DNA of 64,000 bases, taken from Lepiota brunneoincarnata. Taxonomy: Eukaryota; Basidiomycota; Agaricomycetes; Agaricales; Agaricaceae. This document shows, piece after piece, positions 21,715 through 30,658 of the stretch. A model generated the notes under the pieces. It was not told where the DNA came from, did no database searches, and saw only the letters and a list, made by a program, of their open reading frames with translations. A program made the position numbers and the translations under genes. The number at the start of each line of letters is the position of its first letter. Position 1 is the stretch's first letter. Location: assembly GCA_023014365.1 (NCBI GenBank), contig JAEBUN010000041.1, forward strand, positions 1 to 64,000, read 5' to 3'.

Positions 21715-22947
21715 CACTGCGCCAGCAAACTGATAAGACAAATGGCATATTAAAATAAAATTTTATTGATAACCTGAGCATGAATCTGATAAACCACATA
21801 ACATATCAAATACATATCATAAAGAATATTCTGGTATGTCAAATGGGATATCAGATATACTTTTTTTGAGTTATCAAATATAATTTCACAAAATTAATGC
21901 ACAATATACTCTTAATAATGCAGGTGGCATATCAAATCCTTATCAGGATCAGGTTTAAGGTATATACAAAAAAAACCAGCTGGACTAGTGTTTCTAAAAT
22001 TGAGAGGTACTGAAAGACATGCATTTTGGCAATCCCACGTTAAAGCTATGATATGGTTTTGGTAGGCCTGAAGCAATATTAAAATAAAATAGTGACAAAA
22101 CGTTACTGTATATTCATAATAGGGTCATGGAGAGGTACAAGGAATATTGAATATACGGTCTCACTATGTGAAAAATACCCCACCAGAACTGCCTGGTGCT
22201 GAAGTCATATATTCTGTTGTTAGTTTTGATAGCACACTCACAGCACCAGCTCAATCAAGTGGTTACAGTGGACAAATACTAGTGGTATTTATGCTGGTGA
22301 ACATGAATTTGAGTGAGGCTCTGGGAGATATATTAGTGTGGCTGGAGAAGTGACATTGACCTGGCAAGCAATATGCTGCAAAGGGGGATAGGGTCAGGTT
22401 GGATGCAACGCAGGGACGGGGGAGATATACGCATCTGGGCTGAGCTCAAGCCAGCTAACACCACACTCGATGTCCTGGCCATTCCCAAGATTCTGTGCAA
22501 TTCAGTGGTAATCGCTCGGATTCGTCACAATTTGGGGGGTGAATGTTGATCATGTACTACACAAACAATACATGAATTGTTGAGCTAGGGGTGTGCTTAC
22601 CTGGAGCAGGTCCGAGCCATTTCCAACTGTGATGGAGAGCAGATTGCTGGGTATCCTCGTCCAGGAATGCTTTGTCTGATGGGTGGTTGATACATTTAGC
22701 GCACGCTCACTCAGAGCACAATGTCAGGGAAACTCACAATGTCTGTTCCCCTTCTCTTCATCAGACAAACATGGTGGGCATGGCTGGGATTCCATATACA
22801 TTATCTAAAGGGAATCTATCTGAAGGATCGACAAAGGTCAGACAATCTTACCCCCACAGGAAATGAGACATTGTACTTACCTACCAAACAGCCTTCGGAT
22901 TTCGGCCAACGCATGTACCCTTCTCTCCCTGTCGTGGTCGGTAATGA
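21715..22947 (+). repeat. left terminal inverted repeat of the CACTA-like element, outer part
   Basis: Matches the reverse complement of about 56600-57690; the first 500 bases differ at only a few positions, the inner part shows small insertions. Sub-terminal motifs of the form TATCAAAT/ATATCAGAT recur (for example around 21810, 21850, 21880 and 21930), like the sub-terminal transposase-binding repeats of CACTA elements. Short open frames in it are repeat sequence, not genes. Confidence 0.85.
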
Positions 22948-23114
22948 TCATGCCACCAATGCAAAACTGTCTCCACTGCCCTGGCGATTAGATATTTACG
23001 CTGATCCCAGGGACATAGTACTTACCACTCCAGCAATCCTTCTAGACATATGTATAGTCATACCGCTGGAAAGTCACTTTAATCCAGTGATGATTGATGT
23101 AGACCTCCACGCAG
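22948..23114. other. extra sequence inside the left inverted repeat, left flank of gypsy-B
   Basis: Absent from the right inverted repeat. Together with 31357-31650 it forms an earlier insertion of about 450 bp into which gypsy-B later integrated. AATGAT occurs at both edges (about 22943 and 31627), a possible target duplication. No gene. Confidence 0.45.
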
Positions 23115-23812
23115 TGTTATGATCCGTGCTCCTTCTGTATCCGAGGATAACTGGAGACGGCCTTCAATCACTCTACAAGGTGTCCAAGACGGTTGGCCTT
23201 ATAGAGCTTAGTGGATCGCGCTCAATGAGATAACGAGGGAAGACGCCAAGTTAAGGCAGAGAGGTAAACGACCGCTGTTAACAAGATTAAAGCTTGAGGC
23301 TTTAATCTCTACTTGTACAGGCCTTATATACCTATGAGATGCTATATACTCGTTATAGGTTACTTGGCTGTTCTACTGGTCGTGCGCAGTCCTGACCATG
23401 ATGCACATCCTGGCTGATGGCATCCTAGCGTTATTTATATTACAATGAGTCAGTACTCTCGCTACTGCTGTGCGACGTTCCATCGCTTTCCTCTGACTCA
23501 TAATCTCCTTCTCCCAATTGTATCTCCATGGAGTCTTCTCCATTCTCGCTCTCCATTCTCTCGGTGCTTCCATCCGTATCGGAGGTTGGATCGGTTGATC
23601 CATGGTTATCTTCCTCGTCCTCGGGGTATTCCAATATATCCTCCAAGGTTATCTCCATTCCTGCTTCTCTCGCCAGGTCCTGCATGGCGGTGTAGTATTC
23701 CCCTTCCTCGTCTTCGTATTCTTGTGCCCGTAGTTGATCTGTAGTCTCCTGTACCCATCTTGTAAAGTCGAATAGTAATTCTTGTTCCTCCCGGTCTGGA
23801 CTGTTCATAACA
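23115..23812 (-). repeat. 3' LTR of gypsy-B
   Basis: I see no difference from the LTR at 30659-31356. The long frame of the post-pol region runs into it and stops at 23440, so the LTR carries coding sequence for an acidic Asp/Glu/Ser-rich C-terminus. Confidence 0.9.
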
Positions 23813-25011
23813 TTATCCCCTTCGTAAGGTCTGATGTCCTCATCAGACATATCCTCAGTATAGTCCGACAGGCTCTCCTGTAATGTTTGATTCGGCGATG
23901 GGGTCCCAGTCGAAGTATGGGTCGGGTTCTGGGGAGTCGCTTCGGTAACTTGGTGGTCTGGGGATGGCGGGTCTTGGGTGAGGTCGATGACGATGGGTTC
24001 TCTGGAGTGAATGGTGGCGGGTGTGCCGAAGGATCGATTCAGGAAGTCGGTGGCTTCCACTAGCAGATGTGGTGGTGGCGTTGGTGGTCGGAATGACGAC
24101 GGGGGCATTTTGAATTCGGGTGCGGAGGGGTCTGGCTGAAGCGGGGCGCTGCTCGGTGCTTGCAACAATGTGTCGAATATTGTTGTTTGTGGTTTCACGT
24201 GTGAGGGATCGAGCTCTGCTTGGTATTCCTCGTGGGCGGCGATACAGGCCAGGTACCATACTTGCGGGTTGATGCTGGTAAGGGTTTCTCTCGCAGTGCT
24301 TCTCGTAATGGCCTGGGGCAATCTTTCGACAATATCGACATTGGTAGCGCGGGCATCCTGCTTTGATATGGCCGAATCGACGGCAGCAATTGCAGCGAGT
24401 TCGGGTGGTGGATAAGTGAGTGGTGGTAGTCCCGACGGGGGCGTCATTAGAAGCAGATATAGCTTGTACAACACTTGATGATTGGTTACTCGTATCCACC
24501 ATGGGAGGGTTGGAAGGTTGGGTGGTGGTCCCGATAGGTAAGATAGGGCGGTCCTGACTTCCGCTTCCATTGCTCGGGCTTGGGATCGGACTCTCGAACG
24601 GGAATTCGGTGAGAGCGGTTGATAACATGGCAGAAATGGTGTTGCGGTCCTGTTCCTCTGTTGCGCTAGAAAGAATAGTGGCGCATAGTTTTTCGAATTC
24701 TGTTGCTCGGTCGTGGACGAGGCGCTTGTGATACAGAAGAGCAGTAAATGTCTTCCAGCAGGTGTCGACCAGGGGTACCATCGCTGGACTGCGTTTAAGA
24801 CGGGTTCCGGTAATATGAAAGGGAACTTCGTGTAAAAGGATGGATCGTATCTCGGGTTGGTTGGAGGGAAGGAAGGTATGCCGGATGATATAAGGACTGT
24901 TGGTCCTGTCTGGTTGGTCGTCAACGGTATTGGTGGCAGGGTTAGGTTGGCTATTTCCTTCGACGCGGTTCGCCAGGGATATGATTCTTTCCCGGATGAG
25001 AAGGCGTCCAT
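23440..25011 (-). CDS. second long frame over the gypsy-B post-pol region, extending into the 3' LTR
   Basis: 523 codons without a stop, in a different frame from the zinc-knuckle ORF. Its C-terminal 180 residues look protein-like: a SUMO-interaction-type motif (PIVIDLTQD), then a strongly acidic tail (DEEGEYYTAMQDLAREAG, EYPEDEED) that lies within the LTR. The N-terminal half overlaps the zinc-knuckle ORF and could be a shadow. The likely solution is one protein that starts in the zinc-knuckle frame and is spliced or shifted into this frame; I cannot fix the junction. Confidence 0.4.
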   Translation of the reverse strand: MDAFSSGKESYPWRTASKEIANLTLPPIPLTTNQTGPTVLISSGIPSFPPTNPRYDPSFYTKFPFILPEPVLNAVQRWYPWSTPAGRHLLLFCITSASSTTEQQNSKNYAPLFFLAQQRNRTATPFLPCYQPLSPNSRSRVRSQARAMEAEVRTALSYLSGPPPNLPTLPWWIRVTNHQVLYKLYLLLMTPPSGLPPLTYPPPELAAIAAVDSAISKQDARATNVDIVERLPQAITRSTARETLTSINPQVWYLACIAAHEEYQAELDPSHVKPQTTIFDTLLQAPSSAPLQPDPSAPEFKMPPSSFRPPTPPPHLLVEATDFLNRSFGTPATIHSREPIVIDLTQDPPSPDHQVTEATPQNPTHTSTGTPSPNQTLQESLSDYTEDMSDEDIRPYEGDNVMNSPDREEQELLFDFTRWVQETTDQLRAQEYEDEEGEYYTAMQDLAREAGMEITLEDILEYPEDEEDNHGSTDPTSDTDGSTERMESENGEDSMEIQLGEGDYESEESDGTSHSSSESTDSL

Positions 25012-25069
25012 CGTTGTCTGGCTCTGGGAGGTCTGGAGTGGCTGCTCGAGTGTTGGGTGGTTGGGTCAT
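23855..25069 (-). CDS. post-pol ORF of gypsy-B with double zinc knuckle
   Basis: 404 aa from the ATG at 25069, overlapping the last 119 nt of pol in another frame. The N-terminal half is mostly helical and gag-like in composition; at about 240-275 it has two adjacent knuckles, CNCCRRFGHIKAGC and CRYCRKIAPGHYEKHC. The C-terminus is Arg/His/Pro-rich. The knuckle pair and its position after the chromodomain are shared with the older gypsy-A at about 19.3-19.5 kb, so it is a kept part of these elements, not a chance frame. Role unknown; RNA/DNA binding or chaperone is the simplest guess. It may be spliced into the second frame described at 23440-25011. Confidence 0.6.
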   Translation of the reverse strand: MTQPPNTRAATPDLPEPDNDGRLLIRERIISLANRVEGNSQPNPATNTVDDQPDRTNSPYIIRHTFLPSNQPEIRSILLHEVPFHITGTRLKRSPAMVPLVDTCWKTFTALLYHKRLVHDRATEFEKLCATILSSATEEQDRNTISAMLSTALTEFPFESPIPSPSNGSGSQDRPILPIGTTTQPSNPPMVDTSNQSSSVVQAISASNDAPVGTTTTHLSTTRTRCNCCRRFGHIKAGCPRYQCRYCRKIAPGHYEKHCERNPYQHQPASMVPGLYRRPRGIPSRARSLTRETTNNNIRHIVASTEQRPASARPLRTRIQNAPVVIPTTNATTTSASGSHRLPESILRHTRHHSLQRTHRHRPHPRPAIPRPPSYRSDSPEPDPYFDWDPIAESNITGEPVGLY

Positions 25070-28000
25070 TGGTGGGGTTGTCTAATTTGTGGGCCCTTTT
25101 ATATTCTTCAATGACTTCCTTGGCGTTCTCCAGGTTTGCTTCTGGCTCCCAGGAATCCTCAGTGGGAAGGTATCCTTTCCATCTGACTAGGAATTGATAC
25201 TTGTTCCGGAATTTTCTGTGGCGCAGTATTGACTCGACCTCGTATTCTTCTTCTCCATTTACAAGGTCGGGTGGTGGGGCTGTGTTGTATTCCCCATGTG
25301 TGTCGTTCTCTTCTGCAGGCATTAGGAGGCTCGCATGAAACTTGTTGTGGATCTTCCATTTGATGGGTAATTTTAGTTCGTAGGTAACAGGTCCGAGTTT
25401 TCTTGTTATGGTGAAGGGACCTTCTCGGCGTTGGGCCAGTTTCTTTGAGGCGTACTGAATTGGGAGGTTGCGGTTGTCGAGCCAAACCTTCTGTCCAACT
25501 TTTAGATTGATATCTGGCCGGTTATATCTTGCAGCCATTTTTAGTCTGGCTTGTTCATGCGCAGCTTGGGCTTCTTGGCGTATCTTGGCGAGGTATTTAA
25601 ACTTCTCTCCTATTGCTGGAATGTTCGTTGGCTCCTCGGAGGTCGGAAATCCTTTGGGGCTTGATCCATAGAGGAGTTCAAATGGGGTATGTTGGTGTTC
25701 GGCGTGTGTTTTTGAATTGTGGACATATTCCAGGAGTGGGAGTGCCTTTACCCATTTGTTCGGGTTCGATGAGCAATAGATGCCAAGGTAGAGTTCTATT
25801 TCTTGATTGAATCGCTCTGTTTGTCCGTCTGTCTGGGGGTGGTAGGCGGTAGAGAGTGCTTGTTCGATTCCGAGTTGTTTGTAGAATTCTTTCATGGATT
25901 TGGCAGCGAATCTGGGGTCGCGATCGCTGAGAACTTTCTCGGGAAGGCCAAATCTAGAGAATAGCCGTTTGATAAGAATTTCGGCGATCTTGTCCGCGTT
26001 GGCTGTTTTCGCAGTAGGTTCTAGAATTATCCCCTTCGTAAGCTGGTCGACCACGACCAGTATAGAATCATGGGGTCCGTCCGGGGGTAGGTCTGTGATA
26101 AGATCCATCGAGATGTTCGAGAATGGACGGGTAGAACGGGGTCCAGGGATAGGTTGAAGCGGTGATTTTAGGGGGTGGCGATTGATCTTGTATTGTTGGC
26201 AAGCGCCACATCCTTTGACGTAATTTTTGACAAAGGATCGCATCCCAGGCCAGTAGGCGTATTCCTGGAGTTTTCTAGTTGTTTCTGCGATTCCAGGGTG
26301 TCCTGCGGTGGGTGAGTCGTGTACTCTTTGCAGTAAGCGGCGTCTGAGGTGTAGATCTTGTGGTATAAATAGCTTTCCTTGAACGCGTGGGTGTCCTGAG
26401 TCATCTTCTTGGGCGATGTTGGTCTGTTTCTTTTTCTTCCACAGCTCTTTTATTTCCTTTTTAGTGTTTTCGTCGATAATATGGATATGTTGTGGCTGTT
26501 CTGGGGTGAAGAATTTGTCAGGGAGTGCAACGACCTGTTTATTGTCTCTTGTCTTGGGTTCATGATCGGGTCGTCTGGAAAGGGCATCTGCTGGTCCGTT
26601 TTTCTTTCCAGGGATATGTCGGATTTCGATGTCAAATCGTTGCATGTAGGCAATCCATCGGGCTTGTCTTCTGCTGAGGTCTTCAGGTTTTCTCCAGCGG
26701 CGAAGGTTGTCGTGATCTGACCATACGATGGTCTTGTGTGATGATCCTTCTATATGGTGGCGCCATTCTTTGAGTGCTCGGATAATGGCGAAGAGTTCCT
26801 GTTCGGAGCAATGATAGTTGCGTTCGGCTGGTGAGAATCCTTTTGAGAAGTATGCGACTGGGTGTTTAACTCCGTTGTTGTCGCGTTGAAGTAGGACTGC
26901 TCCTGATGCAAATAGTGATGCGTCGCATTCGATTTCGAAGGGTTTGTCTCGGTCGGGGACCATTAATACCGGTTCGCTTTGGAATTTTCTCTTGAGAGTA
27001 TCGAAGGCGTTCTGGCATTCTTCTGTCCATTCGAATTTCTTGGTTTTGGACATTAGGGCATTGAGAGGTTTTGCCCATGTGGCGTATTGGTGTATGAATT
27101 TTCGATAAAAGTTGCAAAATCCTATGAATTTTCGTACATCGCGCGGGGTAGTTGGTGTTGGCCATTCAGCGATGCCTTTGAGCTTTGCTGGGTCCATCGA
27201 AACTGAGTCGGGAGTGATAATAACTCCTAGATATTCGAGTCGTTGTCGTTCGAATTCGCATTTCTCGGTTTTGAGGTATAGATCGTTGTCCTTGAGTATC
27301 TTGAGTACTTCTCTTGTGAGGCGTCGAAGTTCTTGTTTTGTTTTTGCGTGAATGAGGATGTCGTCCATGTAAACAATTACTCCTCCGTTGTCGATGAGTT
27401 TTCGGAATAATGAGTCCATCATGGTTTGGAATGTTGCTGGGGAGTTACACATTCCAAAGAACATAACCGTGGGTTTGAATAATCCTCGGGGTGTCCTGAA
27501 GGCTCCTTTCCATTCATCTCCTTTGCGTATGCGGATGTTGTTGTATCCTGCTCGTACGTCGAGTTTGGTAAAGTATTTTGATCCTCGGAGTTTGTCGAGA
27601 ATATGAGAGATGAGGGGAAGGTTGTACGCATTTTTGACGGTATGTTCGTTGAGGTACCTGTAGTCTTGACAGGGGCGTAGTTTTCCGTCTTTCTTCCCTA
27701 CGAAGAAGAAGGGTGATGCCATTGGCGATTCGGATGGTCGAATGTATCCCTTTTGAAGGTTTTCTTCTAGGAACGTGTCGAGTTCTTTTTCTTCATTGAG
27801 GGAGAGTCGGTAGGACTTCATGGCAATTGGTTTGAATGATTCCTTGAGTTCAATTTTGTGATCCCATGGTCGTTGTGGGGGGAATCGTTCGGCTTGTTTC
27901 TTGCTAAATACTGGGAGATATTCGTGGAATTCCGTGGGTACGACTTTTCTTGGGTCGTCGTTTTTCTTTTCTCCGTGTTGTACGGCGAGGAATTGTGACG

Positions 28001-28445
28001 CGGAGGCTTTGAAGTTGATTTCTTCGAAGCTTGTGGGTTCTAGTGTGGAGATGTGGTTGAGTTGGTCGTTGTAGATCCAATCGGGTTCCATGGATTGGAT
28101 GAGTTCTCGGAATATAGTGTTGTCCCAACGTTCGTTTCTCCAGCGTAGTTGTTTGGCATCCCAGTCGATGTCTGGGTTGTGCTCTGCAAGCCAAGGGAAT
28201 CCAAGGATGAGTCTTGGGCTTCCGAGGGAGACTACTTTTGGTTTGATCTCCATATTCTTCCCGTTAACCGTTAGGTTGAGGGTCGTGTAGTGGGTGGCTG
28301 TTCCATTTTCATTAACAGATCCATCGGCATTTCGTACTTCGATGGGTCGATCGAGGGGTGTTGTTTTGAATGAATGTTGTTTGACCATTCCGGGGTCAAT
28401 GAAGTTTCCTGCTGCTCCTGAGTCGAGTAGGGCGAGTAGTTCCAC
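24951..28445 (-). CDS. pol: Pol polyprotein of gypsy-B (protease, RT, RNase H, integrase, chromodomain)
   Basis: 1164 aa, intact from the first ATG; the frame is open a little further upstream (to about 28520). Domains in order: aspartic protease with LLDSGAAGNF at 6-15; reverse transcriptase with FFGMCNSPATFQ and YMDD at about 358; RNase H (ECDASLFASGAVLLQ); integrase with the HHCC zinc domain (HPGIAETTRKL, YWPGM, CGACQQYK) and DDE core (MDLITDLPP, SDRDPRF, AYHPQTDGQTERFNQE); chromodomain at about 1060-1115 (EEEYEVESILRHRK, FLVRWKGYLPTEDSWEP). This order defines chromoviruses. It copies RNA to DNA in the particle and inserts it into chromatin read by the chromodomain. Confidence 0.95.
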   Translation of the reverse strand: MELLALLDSGAAGNFIDPGMVKQHSFKTTPLDRPIEVRNADGSVNENGTATHYTTLNLTVNGKNMEIKPKVVSLGSPRLILGFPWLAEHNPDIDWDAKQLRWRNERWDNTIFRELIQSMEPDWIYNDQLNHISTLEPTSFEEINFKASASQFLAVQHGEKKNDDPRKVVPTEFHEYLPVFSKKQAERFPPQRPWDHKIELKESFKPIAMKSYRLSLNEEKELDTFLEENLQKGYIRPSESPMASPFFFVGKKDGKLRPCQDYRYLNEHTVKNAYNLPLISHILDKLRGSKYFTKLDVRAGYNNIRIRKGDEWKGAFRTPRGLFKPTVMFFGMCNSPATFQTMMDSLFRKLIDNGGVIVYMDDILIHAKTKQELRRLTREVLKILKDNDLYLKTEKCEFERQRLEYLGVIITPDSVSMDPAKLKGIAEWPTPTTPRDVRKFIGFCNFYRKFIHQYATWAKPLNALMSKTKKFEWTEECQNAFDTLKRKFQSEPVLMVPDRDKPFEIECDASLFASGAVLLQRDNNGVKHPVAYFSKGFSPAERNYHCSEQELFAIIRALKEWRHHIEGSSHKTIVWSDHDNLRRWRKPEDLSRRQARWIAYMQRFDIEIRHIPGKKNGPADALSRRPDHEPKTRDNKQVVALPDKFFTPEQPQHIHIIDENTKKEIKELWKKKKQTNIAQEDDSGHPRVQGKLFIPQDLHLRRRLLQRVHDSPTAGHPGIAETTRKLQEYAYWPGMRSFVKNYVKGCGACQQYKINRHPLKSPLQPIPGPRSTRPFSNISMDLITDLPPDGPHDSILVVVDQLTKGIILEPTAKTANADKIAEILIKRLFSRFGLPEKVLSDRDPRFAAKSMKEFYKQLGIEQALSTAYHPQTDGQTERFNQEIELYLGIYCSSNPNKWVKALPLLEYVHNSKTHAEHQHTPFELLYGSSPKGFPTSEEPTNIPAIGEKFKYLAKIRQEAQAAHEQARLKMAARYNRPDINLKVGQKVWLDNRNLPIQYASKKLAQRREGPFTITRKLGPVTYELKLPIKWKIHNKFHASLLMPAEENDTHGEYNTAPPPDLVNGEEEYEVESILRHRKFRNKYQFLVRWKGYLPTEDSWEPEANLENAKEVIEEYKRAHKLDNPTNDPTTQHSSSHSRPPRARQRWTPSHPGKNHIPGEPRRRK

Positions 28446-28606
28446 GCTTTCGGGTCCTTCCTTAGTGATCTTGTGTTTTCGGATTCGACAGGGTAGATGT
28501 ATTACGCGTGCTGACGATTCCTGTAATTTTACAACATTAATATCATTTTGTGAATAGGAAAGGGAAGGAGGTCTTTGTGGAGGGCTAGACGTGGTGGCTA
28601 GTCTCC

Positions 28607-29731
28607 TTAGGCAAAATCCTTAACCAGAGGGGCGTCTGGGTGGTTGGATTCGTTTGCAAAGTGTTCGTAGATGTCCTCGACTTCTTCGTCGGTTGCATCT
28701 TCTAGTATGTTGTATAGGGAATTCTTCTTCCTATAACTTGCTTGTCTTCTTCTGGATATCGCATTTGACCGGTTTCTGGCATCCAAATTGCGGGGTAATT
28801 CGGATCGGCGATATATTGTCTTCTTGGTGGGGCATTCGCGGGCGAAGTGTCCAGTCTTGCGGCAGTTGAAGCATCTCCTTTCTTTGAGATCCTTTCTTTG
28901 GGCGTCCGTGAGGATTGCATTGAGGGCTTCGCGGGTGCGTTCTTGTACCAACTGGTGGAGTCTGTCTTCTTCGGTTTCCTCGTCTTCATCAGCTTCCTCG
29001 GCGAGTAGATCTGGCTCGTCCTCAAAGTCGAGGTTGTAGACTGCTTCGGCGAGTTGGTCAATATCCATTGCGTTAGGGTCTGTTGCTTGATAGGGCAGTG
29101 GGACACGGCGCGTAAAAGCATTTCTTTTCCCTTTAAATGGGCGAGTGCGCGAAGTCGTTGGAAACGAGGGAGTTCCTCGAGTTTGCATATAGTCGCGTTG
29201 AGTTTGTAGTATTTGATATGCTGTTCGAGCTTGCTTGAACCAGTCGCTGAGTTTGTTTCCTGGATTGAGGCTAATTGTCTTGATTGCGACGGGGCGATCC
29301 AGCCCGTTCTTGAAATAGTTGACCGCCGCCACTCCATCTCCAAGGTCGGCCTGATAGGCAAGTATCTGGAACTGGGATATGTAATCGTCGATATATCGTC
29401 CATTCTGTTTGAGGTGGCGGATTCTGTCCATTGCGTCGGCGGGGACATTGTTTGGGGCGAAGGATGTATCGAGTCCTTCGAGAAATTTCTTCCATGTCGG
29501 GAGGGTCTGGCTTCCATCAAGTTCTTTGTTTGATTCCAAGAATGCTCCTCTCCATGTTGCGGCGGGGCCGGTGGACATGTATGAAAGGGCGAATTGTATC
29601 TTGGTCTTGTCATCGGGAAAGGCTCCTGGCTTTGCATCGATGTATAGTTGTACTGCATCCTTCCAGAGGCGGAAGTAGTCGGTCTCTCCATTAAAGGTTG
29701 GGGGTGTGTTAATTTTTGCGGAGGAGGCCAT
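28607..29731 (-). CDS. gag: Gag capsid/nucleocapsid of gypsy-B
   Basis: 374 aa, intact. The N-terminal two thirds match the retrotransposon gag capsid domain (FNGETDYFRLWKDAVQLY, ATWRGAF, LKQNGRYIDDYISQFQILA). An acidic linker rich in Glu/Asp follows (about 225-265), then one CCHC zinc knuckle, CFNCRKTGHFAREC, at about 300-313, and a basic tail. It forms the virus-like particle that packages element RNA. The stop at 28607 is about 90 nt before the open pol frame, so pol must be made by splicing, reinitiation or frameshift; an acceptor-like TTACAG at about 28525 precedes pol. Confidence 0.9.
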   Translation of the reverse strand: MASSAKINTPPTFNGETDYFRLWKDAVQLYIDAKPGAFPDDKTKIQFALSYMSTGPAATWRGAFLESNKELDGSQTLPTWKKFLEGLDTSFAPNNVPADAMDRIRHLKQNGRYIDDYISQFQILAYQADLGDGVAAVNYFKNGLDRPVAIKTISLNPGNKLSDWFKQARTAYQILQTQRDYMQTRGTPSFPTTSRTRPFKGKRNAFTRRVPLPYQATDPNAMDIDQLAEAVYNLDFEDEPDLLAEEADEDEETEEDRLHQLVQERTREALNAILTDAQRKDLKERRCFNCRKTGHFARECPTKKTIYRRSELPRNLDARNRSNAISRRRQASYRKKNSLYNILEDATDEEVEDIYEHFANESNHPDAPLVKDFA

Positions 29732-29739
29732 ATTGTTAA

Positions 29740-30468
29740 TGTCAGAGGTTGTGGATTCCTCGTCGGAAGTGTGAATAGACCCGGTAGTGGGGCTAACTTC
29801 GGATGATTCGGATTGTATAGGGGAACTGGATCGAGGCGGTGAGTGTACCGGTGATCCAAGTGGTGATGCGAGGGGTGAGAATGTTCTTGGGGGTTTCTGT
29901 TGCGAAGTGTTGTCGCTAGTTCTTGTACTTGTTGAGGGTTGAGGACCGGAGGATGGGGTAGATGTTCTATGAATCGGCTCCCCGAGCTTTGAGCGGGTAG
30001 AGGTGGCAGTTCTTTCAGGTGGTGGTTGTTTAGGTAGGGATTGAAGAACTGATGCTGGGGGTGCTGGATATCCTGGGTCTTCTGTTCGACGTTGAACTCT
30101 CTCGGTAGGTTGTGTAGGGTACGGTGCGGAACCAGAGGGTGAACGAGTGAGGGGTATAGGTTTTGTTTTCTTTTTAGGGTCCGTGGTGGAGGGGGTGTGA
30201 AGTCGGGTTCGGAGTCGGTTGTCGACCAGTCAGAACTGTTGGATTCTTCGTAGTCGGTGGCAAGGGGGTCGTTTCGGTTTGTAGACAGGGTGAAGAGGGA
30301 AGAAGTCGAAGGTGAAGGTGAGGGTGAATAAACAACGCTTGCGGGTGCGTTATCCCAATCGACGCTTGAAGGTGCGGATGACCTGTATACAACGCTTACG
30401 GGTGCGTTATCCCAATCAACACTTAAAGGTGTGGATGACCTATCAACGCTTTCGGTGCGTCTGACCAA
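29740..30468 (-). CDS. upstream (leader) ORF of gypsy-B, Pro/Ser-rich
   Basis: Between the 5' LTR and gag the minus strand is open for about 240 codons from an ATG at 30468, in a different frame from gag. The product has two 19-residue repeats (SVDWDNAP core), acidic patches and long Pro/His-rich stretches. The same frame continues open through most of gag, but that part looks like a shadow of gag. It may be a leader protein, or an N-terminal part of gag joined by splicing or frameshift. No known domain. Confidence 0.4.
30332..30445 (-). repeat. 57-bp tandem repeat in the gypsy-B leader ORF
   Basis: Two units, 30332-30388 and 30389-30445, diverged at several positions. As 57 bp is 19 codons, they give a repeated peptide with the core SVDWDNAP in the upstream ORF. 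Confidence 0.7.
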
Positions 30469-30644
30469 GGGTGCAGAGGGTATGGTGGCCTGCTCTACGG
30501 GGGTGTATCACCGGACAGCGACAAGGCGTGTCGTCAGATACGGTTGGCACTCGGATAGCGATAAAGCGTATCGTCTGCCGGTGTGGAAGGGTAGCGACAA
30601 GGCGTACCGATACCACGGGGTGTACGATGGAGGTTGTCCAAAGG

Positions 30645-30656
30645 AAGCTTTAATCT
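30645..30656 (-). other. putative primer-binding site of gypsy-B, self-priming type
   Basis: Two bases inside the 5' LTR the minus strand reads AGATTAAAGCTT. Its exact complement, AAGCTTTAATCT, lies in the LTR at 30839-30828, next to the predicted transcript start. No usual tRNA 3' end (TGG...) is seen here. This layout matches Tf1/sushi-type self-priming, in which the RNA 5' end folds back onto the primer site. Confidence 0.55.
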
Positions 30657-30658
30657 AA

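Noticed and set aside
22672..23122. Small open frames resembling frames at 56.6-56.8 kb
   Set aside because: They are similar because both lie in the inverted repeats of the giant element; no sign of coding constraint.
28702..29735. Long minus-strand frame overlapping gag in another frame
   Set aside because: It lies entirely over the well-supported gag gene, and its composition follows from gag codons; only the part upstream of gag was kept as a possible leader ORF.
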